From positions 1 through 21,349 of the forward strand of contig NZ_JBGGGR010000002.1 of assembly GCF_041276565.1 (NCBI RefSeq): a stretch of 21,349 nucleotides of DNA, given 5' to 3'. Source of the DNA: Phytoplasma sp041276565 (GTDB lineage Bacteria; Bacillota_I; Bacilli_A; Acholeplasmatales; Acholeplasmataceae). Shown here one piece after another: positions 1 through 8,237 of this stretch. Position 1 is the stretch's first letter; every line of letters begins with the position of its first letter. The notes beneath the pieces are model-generated. The model was not told the DNA's origin. It saw nothing but the letters and a program-made list of their open reading frames with translations, and did not search any database. The translations under genes were made by a program, and so were the position numbers.

Positions 1-130
1 AAACTAAATAAAAAAACTAAATAAAAAAACTAAATAAAAAAACTAAATAAAAAAACTAAATAAAAAAACTAAATAAAAAAACTAAATAAAAAAACTAAAT
101 AAAAAAACTAAATAAAAAAACTAAATAAAA
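1..130. repeat. Tandem array, ten copies of a 13-bp unit
   Basis: The unit AAACTAAATAAAA repeats ten times without variation, the C recurring every 13 bases from position 4 to 121. An eleventh start (AAAC, 131-134) runs straight into the terminator stem. All frames meet TAA or TAG quickly, so it is non-coding. The array begins at the window edge and may be longer. Perfect identity of the copies points to recent slippage expansion. Confidence 0.97.
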
Positions 131-158
131 AAACGACTTATTAAACAGTCGTTTTTTT
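127..158. terminator. Bidirectional intrinsic terminator
   Basis: A 12-bp perfect stem (127-138 with 147-158, core CGACT/AGTCG) closes an 8-base loop. It has A-runs on one side and T-runs on the other, so each strand gives a hairpin ending in a U-tract. On the minus strand it could end leftover transcription from the region to its right; on the plus strand it would serve a gene beyond the left edge. Confidence 0.8.
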
Positions 159-592
159 ATTTAAATATTTTTTTTAGCAATTTATTATTTTTAAAAAATA
201 TAAAAAAATATTTTTTAAAATGAAAGTTTTTAATATTTATTAAAATATAAAACACATACAAAATTGTTCAACAAAATATTTTTAATAAATTTAATATTCA
301 TATTTTAGTCTTTTTTTATTTTTTATAATATCGATTAATTGAGTTTATATTTAATAAAAATCAAAAAATTTATACCCAACAAAAAAATGTTTTTTTGAAA
401 TGATATAAAATATTATTAAATTAATTTTTTTAATAATTTAAATTAATAATTTTTTTTTAAAAAATCTATATATGCCGAAATATAATTAGTTCCAAACTAA
501 AAAATCCAAACTAATTTTTAAAATAGTTTGGATAAATATTTGTTTATTTTTAAAATCTTTTTCAATAAGTAAAAAGAAAGAAAAAATTTTAT
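159..592. other. AT-rich intergenic spacer
   Basis: No open reading frame with a ribosome binding site and no RNA gene is recognisable on either strand. The sequence is low-complexity A/T. The only structured element is the hairpin at 498-533. Confidence 0.7.
498..533 (-). terminator. Intrinsic terminator of the decayed secreted-protein gene
   Basis: Read on the minus strand, ATCCAAACTA pairs with TAGTTTGGAT (10 bp, 10-base loop; 504-513 with 524-533) and is followed at once by six T (498-503). It lies about 60 bases downstream of the stop at 593. A further partial copy of the arm (TCCAAACTAA, 491-500) sits just beyond, suggesting local duplication. Confidence 0.75.
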
Positions 593-2320
593 TTAAATAT
601 TTGATAATTGCTTAATATCTTTTAGTTCTGATATTGTTCCTTGTCGTTCAACAATCACAACCGAATCAGTATTATTAATATTATTATACGGAGGTTTTGG
701 TTTTTGTAAAATATTTAATTTATGATGTTCATCTAAATTAATAATTATTGGGTTTTGTTCAATGAAATACTTTTTTAACTTATTTTTAAACCATTGAACT
801 TTTTTCTCTTTAATTTTTTTTAATAATCTTTTTTGAAATTCTTTTTTTAACATCTTCTTGAATTTGTTTTTATCATTTATTTGTTTAATACCGAATTTTT
901 TTATTTCTTTAGAAAGAAGATTAGTAGCGCTTTTTTCTGTTTTGGTAACAAATTTACCATAACCCAAAGTGATCGTATCTAAAACTAAATCAACACCATT
1001 ATCAATAATTTGTTCTTCATGACGCTGAATCAAACCTTCTGTTAATTCGATACCGCTTCTTACACTGCTGACGATTGGAATATAACCGATCCAATCATTA
1101 TAAATTTTTTTAAACCATTTACCTAAGAAATTATCTGTATGAAAATTTAAAAAAGGTTTATCATAATTAATATGAATTCCGTTTCCTAAATCTTCTTTTA
1201 AAGCAAAATTTTTAATTTTTAAAAAATTTTGATCATTTTGGTAAATGTAATAAGCAGAATAAAAAGGAACATTTAAAATGGTATCTTTTTCATGAATATT
1301 AATATCTAAACGAAAACCTTGAGTATCGTATTTTGACAAAAGATAACCTTTTTCAGTAGAAACTTTCTTTTTATACCAATGATTTCTCCAATTGGAGTAA
1401 GAACGCCACCAATAACGTATTTCTTCATCGGTGCCCCAATTTTTATTATTAGTAGGAAAATCAATTTGTTTATCAAATTGAAGTTCTAAAGTTAAATCAC
1501 AATAATCAGTATTGTCGTAAAAAAAATAAACCTTTTTAACATCAGATTTTTTTTGTTTAATTGGTCTTGTGTTATTAAAAATGTAACTGTTGCTTCACCT
1601 TCTAATTCTTTAGAAGTTACTGTAGCGGTTGTTTCTGTTTTATGTTAGAGATTATTAATTTTGTTTCATTTATTGTTGGATTTTTGACTTTAATAACTGT
1701 TTTTATAGTTGTCGTTTTTTTGTCTTTTATTTTTTCTAATTCTACAACTTTTAGTTTGGTTGTGAAAGAAACAGTGAATTCGTCATTAAAACCCTCAATA
1801 ATGAATGTTGCTCCTGTTGGCGTTTTTATGTTTGGTTTAATGTGAATTTTATATGTTATTATTAGTGTATTTGGTGTTTCGCCTTTTATTTTTTGAAGTA
1901 CTGACTGCTTCGATTAAAGTATTTTCTTCGTTATCATTTAATATAACTAAATACCTAAATCTTTTTTTCTTCTATTAATTTTGATTTTTGAGTTCTTAAT
2001 ATTAATTGTAATTCAACTGGTCCTCTGTGATCTAATGATTTAACAGTAGCTTTGTTTGTAGTTCGATTTAAATTAATAACTGTTATTTTGTTTAATAATT
2101 CGGGTTTTAATTTTCCGATTTCCGTTTTAGCTTCTTCATTAGTCAATGCATTTACTTTAACTTCTGTTGAAGGAGGTAATATTGTTTTTAATTCAGTTTT
2201 TGTTGGACATAACATTGCCAAAACTAATTGATTCGTTGGTAAAAATAAAATTCAAACAAGAAAAAACCCTACAAAAAATTTTAATTTCTTAATAGGAGGA
2301 ATCGAATCTTTATTTCTCAC
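593..2320 (-). pseudogene. Decayed secreted-protein gene, nonsense plus four frame changes
   Basis: A protein of about 575 residues can be rebuilt only by switching frame. From a GTG at 2320 the start reads as a Sec signal peptide: a basic stretch (KKLK), a hydrophobic core (FFVGFFLV, then a TGA codon at 2254-2252, then ILFLP) and a plausible cleavage site LVLA. A Ser/Thr/Lys-rich, beta-strand-like body follows. Frame changes are needed near 1962-1968, 1889-1894, 1638-1641 and 1547-1554, each at a T/A homopolymer. The last segment stays open from about 1549 to the stop at 593 and holds a Trp-rich stretch (WWRSYSNW) and a basic C-terminus. Its terminator survives. An AGAAAGG sequence lies rather far (about 17 bases) upstream of the GTG, so the start is uncertain. 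I do not recognise the family. Phytoplasmas secrete many host-interacting proteins through Sec, so a former effector or surface protein is possible; that is inference. Confidence 0.75.
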
Positions 2321-2761
2321 TTAATTATTTAAAATAACCTTTCTGTGTTTATAATTTTGATTCAAAAAACTTGAATTACTCTTGAAAATGTTTTGGTATA
2401 AAATTTTATTCCAAATTTATAAATCGAAATTTAAATTGTCTATTTATTTTTTCCAATCTTTTTTTATTAGTTTTTACATACTAAAAAAATAAATAATTAA
2501 TAAAAACATATCAATTACTAATATTATGAGATAAAAAAACAAGTTATACGCTTCATAAACAATAATAAAAATTAAATTTTCTTTCTAGAATATATTAATT
2601 TTAAAAAACCAAATAATCCACTTGTTTCTTATACAAAACAATAATTAAGACCAACTAGAAAGTTGATCTTAATTATTGTTTTTTATTTAATTTTATGGAA
2701 AAAAGGAAAATTAAAAATATACTAAATAAAATATCTTAAATAATAAAAATAATATAATAAA
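2321..2761. other. Intergenic spacer
   Basis: AT-rich region between the decayed gene and the RNase J operon. It must hold the old promoter of the secreted-protein gene, but I see no convincing -35/-10 pair. The only clear element is the terminator at 2635-2684. No gene is supported on either strand. Confidence 0.65.
2635..2684 (-). terminator. Intrinsic terminator of the RNase J operon
   Basis: A long stem of 21 bases per arm (2635-2655 with 2662-2682) closes a 6-base loop. The single irregularity is a mismatch in plus-strand RNA but a G-U pair in minus-strand RNA, so the minus strand folds better. Minus-strand RNA then runs into a T-rich stretch. It lies about 80 bases past the stop at 2762. 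Confidence 0.8.
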
Positions 2762-4465
2762 TTATACTGTTAAAATAATAGGAATAATAATAGGTTTTCT
2801 TAATGTTAATTCATGAATTTTAGAAGTTGCGAAATTAATTATAATTTTTTTCAAATGAAGTTTATTTATTTTTTCAAATTTCAATAAATAATTTTGAATT
2901 ATTTTTTTAATTTCCAAAGCAATTTTTTTCATTAATTCTTTATTGCTTTTCATATAAATGAAACCACGAGAGAAAATCATAGGTAAATTCAAAATTTTCT
3001 TATATTTCGAATCTAAACTTATAATAATAGAAAATAATCCTTCTTCGCTTAAAATTTTTCTTTCTTTTAAAATAGCATTATCAAGATCTTCTGTTCCTGA
3101 ACTATCAATATAAACATTATTAGCTTCTATTTTTTCTTCTTGTTGTTCACATTTATCATTATTAATGGATAAAACATCTCCATTTTCTAAAATAAAAATA
3201 TCTTCATATTTAATACCACATTCGATAGCTAATTTTTTATGAGTTGATAACATTATATGTTCTCCATGAACAGGAACAAAAAATTTCGGCTTCACTAAAT
3301 TAATTAATAATTTTAAATCGTTTTGACAAGCGTGTCCTGATGTATGTGTATCCACAACATCGCCATGAATAATAACTTCGACATCCATTTTAAAAAGTAA
3401 ATCTAAAACTTTATTCACGCCATCTTTATTTCCAGCGATCGGTGAAGAAGAAAAAATAACAGTATCTTTTTTCAAAAGTTTAATTTGTCTATGAATCCCT
3501 TGAGCCATTCGACTGAGAGCCGCTAATGGTTCTCCTTGTGATCCGGTACAAATCAAAGTAATATTATTATATTTTTCAATATTATTATCTTTAACAATAG
3601 TGTCTTTAGGAATTTTTAAATAATTATTTTTAATTCCTGTTTCAATAGCTTTTTCCATACTTCTACCGAAGACAGCTATTTTTCGACCTGTTAAAATACT
3701 AGCTTCAATAATTTGTTTAATACGATAAAAATTCGAAGCGAATGTTACAATAACAATTCTTCCTTTAATTTTAAAAAACAAATTATTGATGTTTTTTCCG
3801 ATTTCGCTTTCGGATTTGATAGATGATTTATTTTGAGCATTAGTGGAATCAGAAAAAAGACATAAAACATTTTTTTTATTTAATTCTAATAATTTATTAT
3901 ATTCAGCTAAAGGTCCCACAGGTGTATGATCAATTTTAAAATCTCCTGTATAAAATAGAATTCTGTTTTTATTATTAAAAACGATCCCAAAATTATCAGG
4001 AATAGAGTGATTCATTCTAATGAAAGAAATTTCTGTATTATCAAAGACAAATTTAGAATCATTGGAATATTTATTTATAGTAGCAATGTATTTACTTAAT
4101 TTATGTTCCACTAGTTTCGATTCAATCAAATTATAAGCGATTCCTGTTGTGAAAATTCTTGGAATTTTGATTTTTTTTAATAAAAAAGGGATCCCGCCAA
4201 TGTGATCTTCGTGCCCGTGAGTAATAAAGAGTCCTACGATTCTATCTTCATTTTGAAGTAAATAATCATAATTAGGAATAATATAATTAATTCCTAAAAA
4301 AGAGTCACCGAAAAAGGAAATACCTGAATCTATAATAAATATTTTTTTTTCGATTTCTAAAATATACATATTTTTCCCTACTTCGCCTAAACCACCTAAG
4401 GCGTAAAAAAATATATCATCTGTTTTAGTTATGTTTGTTTCAAAATTTTTATTGGATGAATCCAT
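2762..4465 (-). CDS. rnjA: Ribonuclease J (metallo-beta-lactamase / beta-CASP)
   Basis: Endo- and 5'-3' exoribonuclease of cytoplasmic mRNA decay and rRNA maturation in Gram-positive-type bacteria. At 567 residues it is near the usual family length. The zinc-site motifs are intact: HGHEDH at 83-88, His153 in MNHS, Asp175 in TGDFK, and His400 and His403 in PVHGEH. The beta-CASP motifs SDSTNA (205-210), GSQGEP (308-313) and HTSGHA (374-379) are also present. A C-terminal domain follows from about residue 450. The ATG at 4465 has an AAGGAAAG ribosome binding site. It lies 38 bases behind a degenerate RNase J paralogue and ends at the terminator at 2635-2684, so the two form an operon. It should be the catalytic member of the pair. 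Confidence 0.95.
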   Translation of the reverse strand: MDSSNKNFETNITKTDDIFFYALGGLGEVGKNMYILEIEKKIFIIDSGISFFGDSFLGINYIIPNYDYLLQNEDRIVGLFITHGHEDHIGGIPFLLKKIKIPRIFTTGIAYNLIESKLVEHKLSKYIATINKYSNDSKFVFDNTEISFIRMNHSIPDNFGIVFNNKNRILFYTGDFKIDHTPVGPLAEYNKLLELNKKNVLCLFSDSTNAQNKSSIKSESEIGKNINNLFFKIKGRIVIVTFASNFYRIKQIIEASILTGRKIAVFGRSMEKAIETGIKNNYLKIPKDTIVKDNNIEKYNNITLICTGSQGEPLAALSRMAQGIHRQIKLLKKDTVIFSSSPIAGNKDGVNKVLDLLFKMDVEVIIHGDVVDTHTSGHACQNDLKLLINLVKPKFFVPVHGEHIMLSTHKKLAIECGIKYEDIFILENGDVLSINNDKCEQQEEKIEANNVYIDSSGTEDLDNAILKERKILSEEGLFSIIISLDSKYKKILNLPMIFSRGFIYMKSNKELMKKIALEIKKIIQNYLLKFEKINKLHLKKIIINFATSKIHELTLRKPIIIPIILTV

Positions 4466-4503
4466 TATTTGTTCTTTCCTTATTGTTATACTTTTCTAAA
4501 GAA

Positions 4504-6186
4504 TTAGTCAATCGTAATTAAAGCAGGAATGATAATTGGTTTTTTTTTGGTTACTTTAAAAATAAAATGAGATAATTTTTCTCTTAAATAATTTTTAAAA
4601 TCGATCCATTTAGTTTGTTTATCATTTATCAAAAAATCTTCAATGATTTTATAAAAAAAACTTTTTAATTCATCAACAATAGAAGAAATTTTTCCTTTAT
4701 CTAAAAATCCTCTACTGATAATTTCTATATTTCCCAAAACTTTTCTTAATCTTAAACTGATATTACAAGAGATTATAATAACACCGTCATTAGCTAATAA
4801 TTCACGATCTTTAACAATATAATCTTTTCCTTCCGAAATAGGAATTCCATCAATTAAAAATTCTCCTATTTTTTTGAAAAAATTTTTGCGAATATGAGGT
4901 CTATTTTGGTTATCTACAATCCAACTATCGCCGTTTTCCATCATAAAAATATCATTTTCTAAAAAATTATTTTTTATAGCGATTTTTTTCATTTGATATT
5001 GATGTCTAAACTCTCCACCTATCGGTAAAAGATATTTAGGTTTTAATAAATCTAACATTAATTTAAAATTTTCTTCGTAATTGTAATAAGATGTTAATAA
5101 ATCTTTCACTACAACATCAACGATAAAGCCGTTACGAGATAAAGAGTCAATAGTTTTATTTTGAATTTTGTCAATACCAGAGGTTACAATAGACAATAAT
5201 AAAATTTTATCTTTTGGATGTAATTTCATTAAACGATCTGTTTGTTTGCACATTCTTTGTAATCTATATAAAGGCTCAAAACGTTTTCCTACTATAATAA
5301 CAACTAAATTTTTATATTTCAAATAATCCTGCATATTTTTTAAATTGATTAAAAAATTATTCGGAATTTTTAAATATTTCTTTTTTAAAGCGATATCTAT
5401 AATAGGTTCATTTTTTCTTCCTAATAAAACTACTTTTAAATTAGATTCAATAGCTAAATCGATAACTAATTGAATTTTTAATAAATCAGGAATTAAAAAA
5501 GAAATTATAATATTATTTTCAATACTGGAAAAATAACTACTTAAATTATATTCTAAAAGTTCATCTTTATTCGCGGAGGCAACATTATAAATCCCTTGTG
5601 AGGCTGTCATTAAAGATAAAACTTTTTGGGAACCTAATTTTGATAAAGCAGAAAAATTAGTTTTAAAATTTTTATTTTGGAATTGTAAAAAATACATTTC
5701 GCTAACATAAACTATAGAACCGTGTTCTGTTTCAAAAGCTAATCCTAAAGTTTCAGGTAAAAAATGAGATATCCCAAAAAAAGAAACTTTAGTATCCTCT
5801 AAATCAATGACGATATTTTCATTTATGGTTTTAAAATCAAATTCTTCAATATTTAATGATTCATTATATTGTTCTAAATTAGCTTCAACAACATCTATAA
5901 CAAAATCAGAAGCATAAATTGGGACTTTTAAATATTTAATTAAATAAGATAAAGCACCCGAATGTGTTTCTAAAGCAGAAGTAATGAAAATACCTTGAAT
6001 TTGCGAGTGAACATCTTCTAAAACAGTATATTCCGGAATAACTGAATCTATACCATGAACAGAAGTAATATTAGGATGTTTAGAACCAGAATCCAAAACA
6101 AAATAAGAAGATTTTATTTTTAATAAATATAAATTTTTTCCATTTTCGCCTATTCCTCCTAATACAGAAAAACTAACATCTTGCAC
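4504..6186 (-). CDS. RNase J paralogue lacking catalytic residues
   Basis: The fold is RNase J-like over its whole 560 residues: N-terminal LGGIGENGKN, beta-lactamase core, beta-CASP region, and a C-terminal end (KKPIIIPALITID) much like that of its neighbour. The metal site has been lost. The family HxHxDH is here SALETH (70-75), keeping only the last His. His141 remains. The TGDFK aspartate is replaced by VSEMY (161-165), SDSTNA by TASQG, GSQGEP by GKRFEP (300-305), and the PVHGEH His400 position by Gly390 (PIGGEF). It is therefore predicted to be catalytically inactive. It starts at GTG with a strong AAGGAG site nine bases upstream and is first in the operon with the active enzyme. Bacillus RNase J1 and J2 form a complex in which J2 is the weaker partner; by analogy this may be a structural or regulatory subunit (inference). 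Confidence 0.9.
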   Translation of the reverse strand: MQDVSFSVLGGIGENGKNLYLLKIKSSYFVLDSGSKHPNITSVHGIDSVIPEYTVLEDVHSQIQGIFITSALETHSGALSYLIKYLKVPIYASDFVIDVVEANLEQYNESLNIEEFDFKTINENIVIDLEDTKVSFFGISHFLPETLGLAFETEHGSIVYVSEMYFLQFQNKNFKTNFSALSKLGSQKVLSLMTASQGIYNVASANKDELLEYNLSSYFSSIENNIIISFLIPDLLKIQLVIDLAIESNLKVVLLGRKNEPIIDIALKKKYLKIPNNFLINLKNMQDYLKYKNLVVIIVGKRFEPLYRLQRMCKQTDRLMKLHPKDKILLLSIVTSGIDKIQNKTIDSLSRNGFIVDVVVKDLLTSYYNYEENFKLMLDLLKPKYLLPIGGEFRHQYQMKKIAIKNNFLENDIFMMENGDSWIVDNQNRPHIRKNFFKKIGEFLIDGIPISEGKDYIVKDRELLANDGVIIISCNISLRLRKVLGNIEIISRGFLDKGKISSIVDELKSFFYKIIEDFLINDKQTKWIDFKNYLREKLSHFIFKVTKKKPIIIPALITID

Positions 6187-6330
6187 GCTTTAAAACTCCT
6201 TGTTTATTTATTTTTATAAAAAAATAAAACATTTTAAAATATAATACAAAAAAATATAATATTATTATAGATATTGTTATTAATTTTATTTCATAAGTAA
6301 CATAAATTTTAATGAAGGAAAAATAAAAAA

Positions 6331-6897
6331 ATGTTTCAATACCCTTATCCTTTTTTTAAAAAAAAAGAAGAAAAAAAAATATTAAATAAAAGTGGTTTAG
6401 GAAATACCTTAGAAAAAGATATTATTTTAACTAATGCTTTCTATAAGGAACAAAATATAGCCCTTGTTTTTAAAAATGAGATCTCTATACAAGTAGTGAA
6501 AACTAATTATCCTTCAAGACAAAAAGCTAAAATAACAGAAGCTTATTATCATATCAATTCGCTTCCTGATTATCAAGGAATTTATCGCGGTAAATATATA
6601 TGTTTTGATGTTAAAGAAACAAACCATAAAACTAGTTTTTCTTTAAAGAACATCCCGCAACATCAAATAAATAATTTAGAACAAATCAAAAAATTTAAAG
6701 GAATAGCTTTTTTTATTATCAATTTTAAACAATATGATAAATATTTTTATCTCCCTATTGATTTTTTAACTGACTATATCGCCAATAACAAAAAGAAAAG
6801 TATAAATTATAAAATTTTTGTAGAAAAGTTATATCAAATACCTTTTTCTTATCGTCCTCGGCTAGATTATATCAAAATAATAAATTATTTTATATAA
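6331..6897 (+). CDS. recU: Holliday junction resolvase RecU
   Basis: Mg-dependent endonuclease that cuts Holliday junctions during recombination and repair in Firmicutes and Mollicutes. The 188 residues carry the family pattern: SGLGNTLEKDI (21-31), an acidic residue in PDYQG (Asp80), FDVKET (92-97, with Asp where Glu is usual, and Lys95), and NIPQHQ (107-112). The ATG at 6331 has a GAAGGA site upstream. It is the only plus-strand gene here, divergent from the RNase J operon across 144 bases and convergent with the membrane protein gene across 25 bases. No obvious terminator separates that convergent pair. Confidence 0.93.
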   Translation: MFQYPYPFFKKKEEKKILNKSGLGNTLEKDIILTNAFYKEQNIALVFKNEISIQVVKTNYPSRQKAKITEAYYHINSLPDYQGIYRGKYICFDVKETNHKTSFSLKNIPQHQINNLEQIKKFKGIAFFIINFKQYDKYFYLPIDFLTDYIANNKKKSINYKIFVEKLYQIPFSYRPRLDYIKIINYFI

Positions 6898-6922
6898 AAA
6901 TCATCAAACAATCGAAATAATC

Positions 6923-7573
6923 TTATTGCAAATAAATTAAATCAATATTTTCTTTGAAAATTTTTTTCAAAAAAATTATACAAAAAACAATAATAGAATT
7001 GGTACATATAATTGATAGAAAAAAATATAAAAAAACTAAAAAACCATTACTATTAAACGAAGTAAATTTTTTCATATGCATAATTTTAATAAATTTATCT
7101 GAACCATAAAATAAAAAAACAAAAATAGCATACGAAATAATCTGTAAAATAGTTGTTAATATTAAACTTAAAAAAATATTTTTATTTTTATAAACAATTT
7201 TGGAATCTTTTTCAACATAAAAACTAAAAAAACTTGTCAAAGAACATAATAAATAAGGTATGATAAATATAAAAATAAAAATACCTATAACTAAAGACAT
7301 ATTATCTGAAAAATGTTTTAATAAATTATGTTGATGAATAGCCGGAATACTTTCTAAAAAAATATGCAAAATACTATATAATAAAATAGAAAAAAAACTA
7401 TATTTGAAACCGAAAAAAAAACCTATTAAAAAAAGAGGTAATAATTCTAATTTTAAAAAAGAAGTTTGACATAGATCACCAAAAAAAACCTTTGTAAATG
7501 CCATTTCTATAATAAATGAAATTGCCAAAAAAAAAGAAATAATTATTAATTTTTTTAATAAAAATCTTTCCAT
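6923..7573 (-). CDS. ECF-transporter S-component-like membrane protein
   Basis: A 216-residue, very hydrophobic protein with about six membrane spans. After the first helix (LIIISFFLAISFII) comes LELLPLFLIGFFFGFKYSF, which resembles the PxxLxGxxFGxKxG signature of substrate-binding S-components of energy-coupling-factor vitamin transporters (FolT, ThiT, RibU type). The S-component binds the vitamin and docks on a shared EcfA/EcfT module, which is not encoded in this window. The substrate cannot be told from sequence. The start is set at ATG 7573, because AAGGA lies eight bases before it; a TTG 33 bases further upstream would place that ribosome binding site inside the gene. It lies downstream of osmC, 98 bases on. 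Confidence 0.7.
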   Translation of the reverse strand: MERFLLKKLIIISFFLAISFIIEMAFTKVFFGDLCQTSFLKLELLPLFLIGFFFGFKYSFFSILLYSILHIFLESIPAIHQHNLLKHFSDNMSLVIGIFIFIFIIPYLLCSLTSFFSFYVEKDSKIVYKNKNIFLSLILTTILQIISYAIFVFLFYGSDKFIKIMHMKKFTSFNSNGFLVFLYFFLSIICTNSIIVFCIIFLKKIFKENIDLIYLQ

Positions 7574-7671
7574 TTTATTATTCCTTGTCTTTTTATTTAT
7601 ATTCAAAGATTTTTTTATATCAAAAAATAAAAAATATCGTTGAATAAAATTATTTTTTAATGTGTCGAATT

Positions 7672-8088
7672 TTATAGTTCTTCATAAGTAACAGGAACAA
7701 ATGAAAAATGATGATAATCACCTAACATTTTTGAAACAGGACAATATTTATGAGTCAATTCCATAATTTCTTTAGTTTCGGATGCAGTTAAGCCATCGAT
7801 ACCACAAGATAAATCAATTTTAAAAAAATAACCTTCTTTATCTTTGACAGTATTACAGTTCACTTTAACTTTAATATCGATAGATTTTTGTTTTTTCAAA
7901 GTTAAAATCTTTTTAGTAGTTTTGTAAAAACACATAAGCAAAGAAATAGAAAAAAGTTCATCAGGAGTACTAATACTTGCTTCATCATTCATAAACACAG
8001 AAACTAACTTAGTTTTTAAACCATTTTTAATAATACCAATATCTTGAAATTTTTCTTCATGATAAGCAGTAATTTGTAATTCATTCAT
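7672..8088 (-). CDS. OsmC/Ohr family peroxiredoxin-like protein
   Basis: Thiol-dependent hydroperoxide reductase family, typically removing organic peroxides. At 138 residues it has normal family length. Both redox cysteines are present: Cys53 in the helix (SLLMCFYKT) after TPDELF, and Cys116 in the signature CPVSK. This makes it a probable active enzyme protecting a host-dwelling bacterium from oxidative stress. Start ATG 8088 with AAAGGG upstream. A promoter with a palindrome in its spacer lies just upstream (8117-8145), suggesting repression by a small dimeric regulator. Whether it belongs to the Ohr, OsmC or YhfA branch I cannot decide. Confidence 0.85.
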   Translation of the reverse strand: MNELQITAYHEEKFQDIGIIKNGLKTKLVSVFMNDEASISTPDELFSISLLMCFYKTTKKILTLKKQKSIDIKVKVNCNTVKDKEGYFFKIDLSCGIDGLTASETKEIMELTHKYCPVSKMLGDYHHFSFVPVTYEEL

Positions 8089-8116
8089 AATTAATAAATT
8101 CCCTTTATTATTTTTT

Positions 8117-8145
8117 TTATAACATAATTATGTTTTATAAAACAA
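8117..8145 (-). promoter_or_regulatory. Candidate osmC promoter with palindromic operator
   Basis: On the minus strand TTGTTT (8145-8140) and TTATAA (8122-8117) are separated by exactly 17 bases, about 29 bases upstream of the osmC start. The spacer holds the perfect 14-bp palindrome AACATAATTATGTT (8121-8134). TTATAA flanks it on both sides with a one-base offset, so the dyad is larger than the core. Partial copies (AACAATTATGTT at 8141-8152, TATAACATAA at 8178-8187) lie further upstream. A repressor bound here would block RNA polymerase. Confidence 0.5.
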
Positions 8146-8192
8146 TTATGTTTTTTTTATAATGTAACTGTTTGTTTTATAACATAAAATAA

Positions 8193-8236
8193 AATCAAAT
8201 TGAATTTTGATTCAAAAATTTTTTAATCAAAAAATT
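8193..8236 (-). terminator. Possible weak AT-only terminator
   Basis: Two adjacent stem-loops made of A/T pairs (AATCAAA with TTTGATT at 8193-8212, and an A5T6/A6T5 stem near 8214-8236) follow the stop of the small membrane-anchored gene at 8238 and precede the osmC promoter. With no G+C-rich stem and in such AT-rich sequence, this may be chance. Confidence 0.3.
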
Positions 8237-8237
8237 T

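Noticed and set aside
1..130. CRISPR array
   Set aside because: The repeats are contiguous 13-bp units without spacers; no cas genes are present.
1642..1845. Plus-strand 67-codon hydrophobic reading frame
   Set aside because: It is antisense to the decayed secreted-protein gene, lacks a ribosome binding site, and its hydrophobic residues are the complement of Lys/Asn/Thr-rich codons.
6187..6330. Defined divergent promoters between the RNase J operon and recU
   Set aside because: TATAAT-like boxes occur (e.g. 6255-6260), but no -35 element at proper spacing stands out from the AT-rich background.
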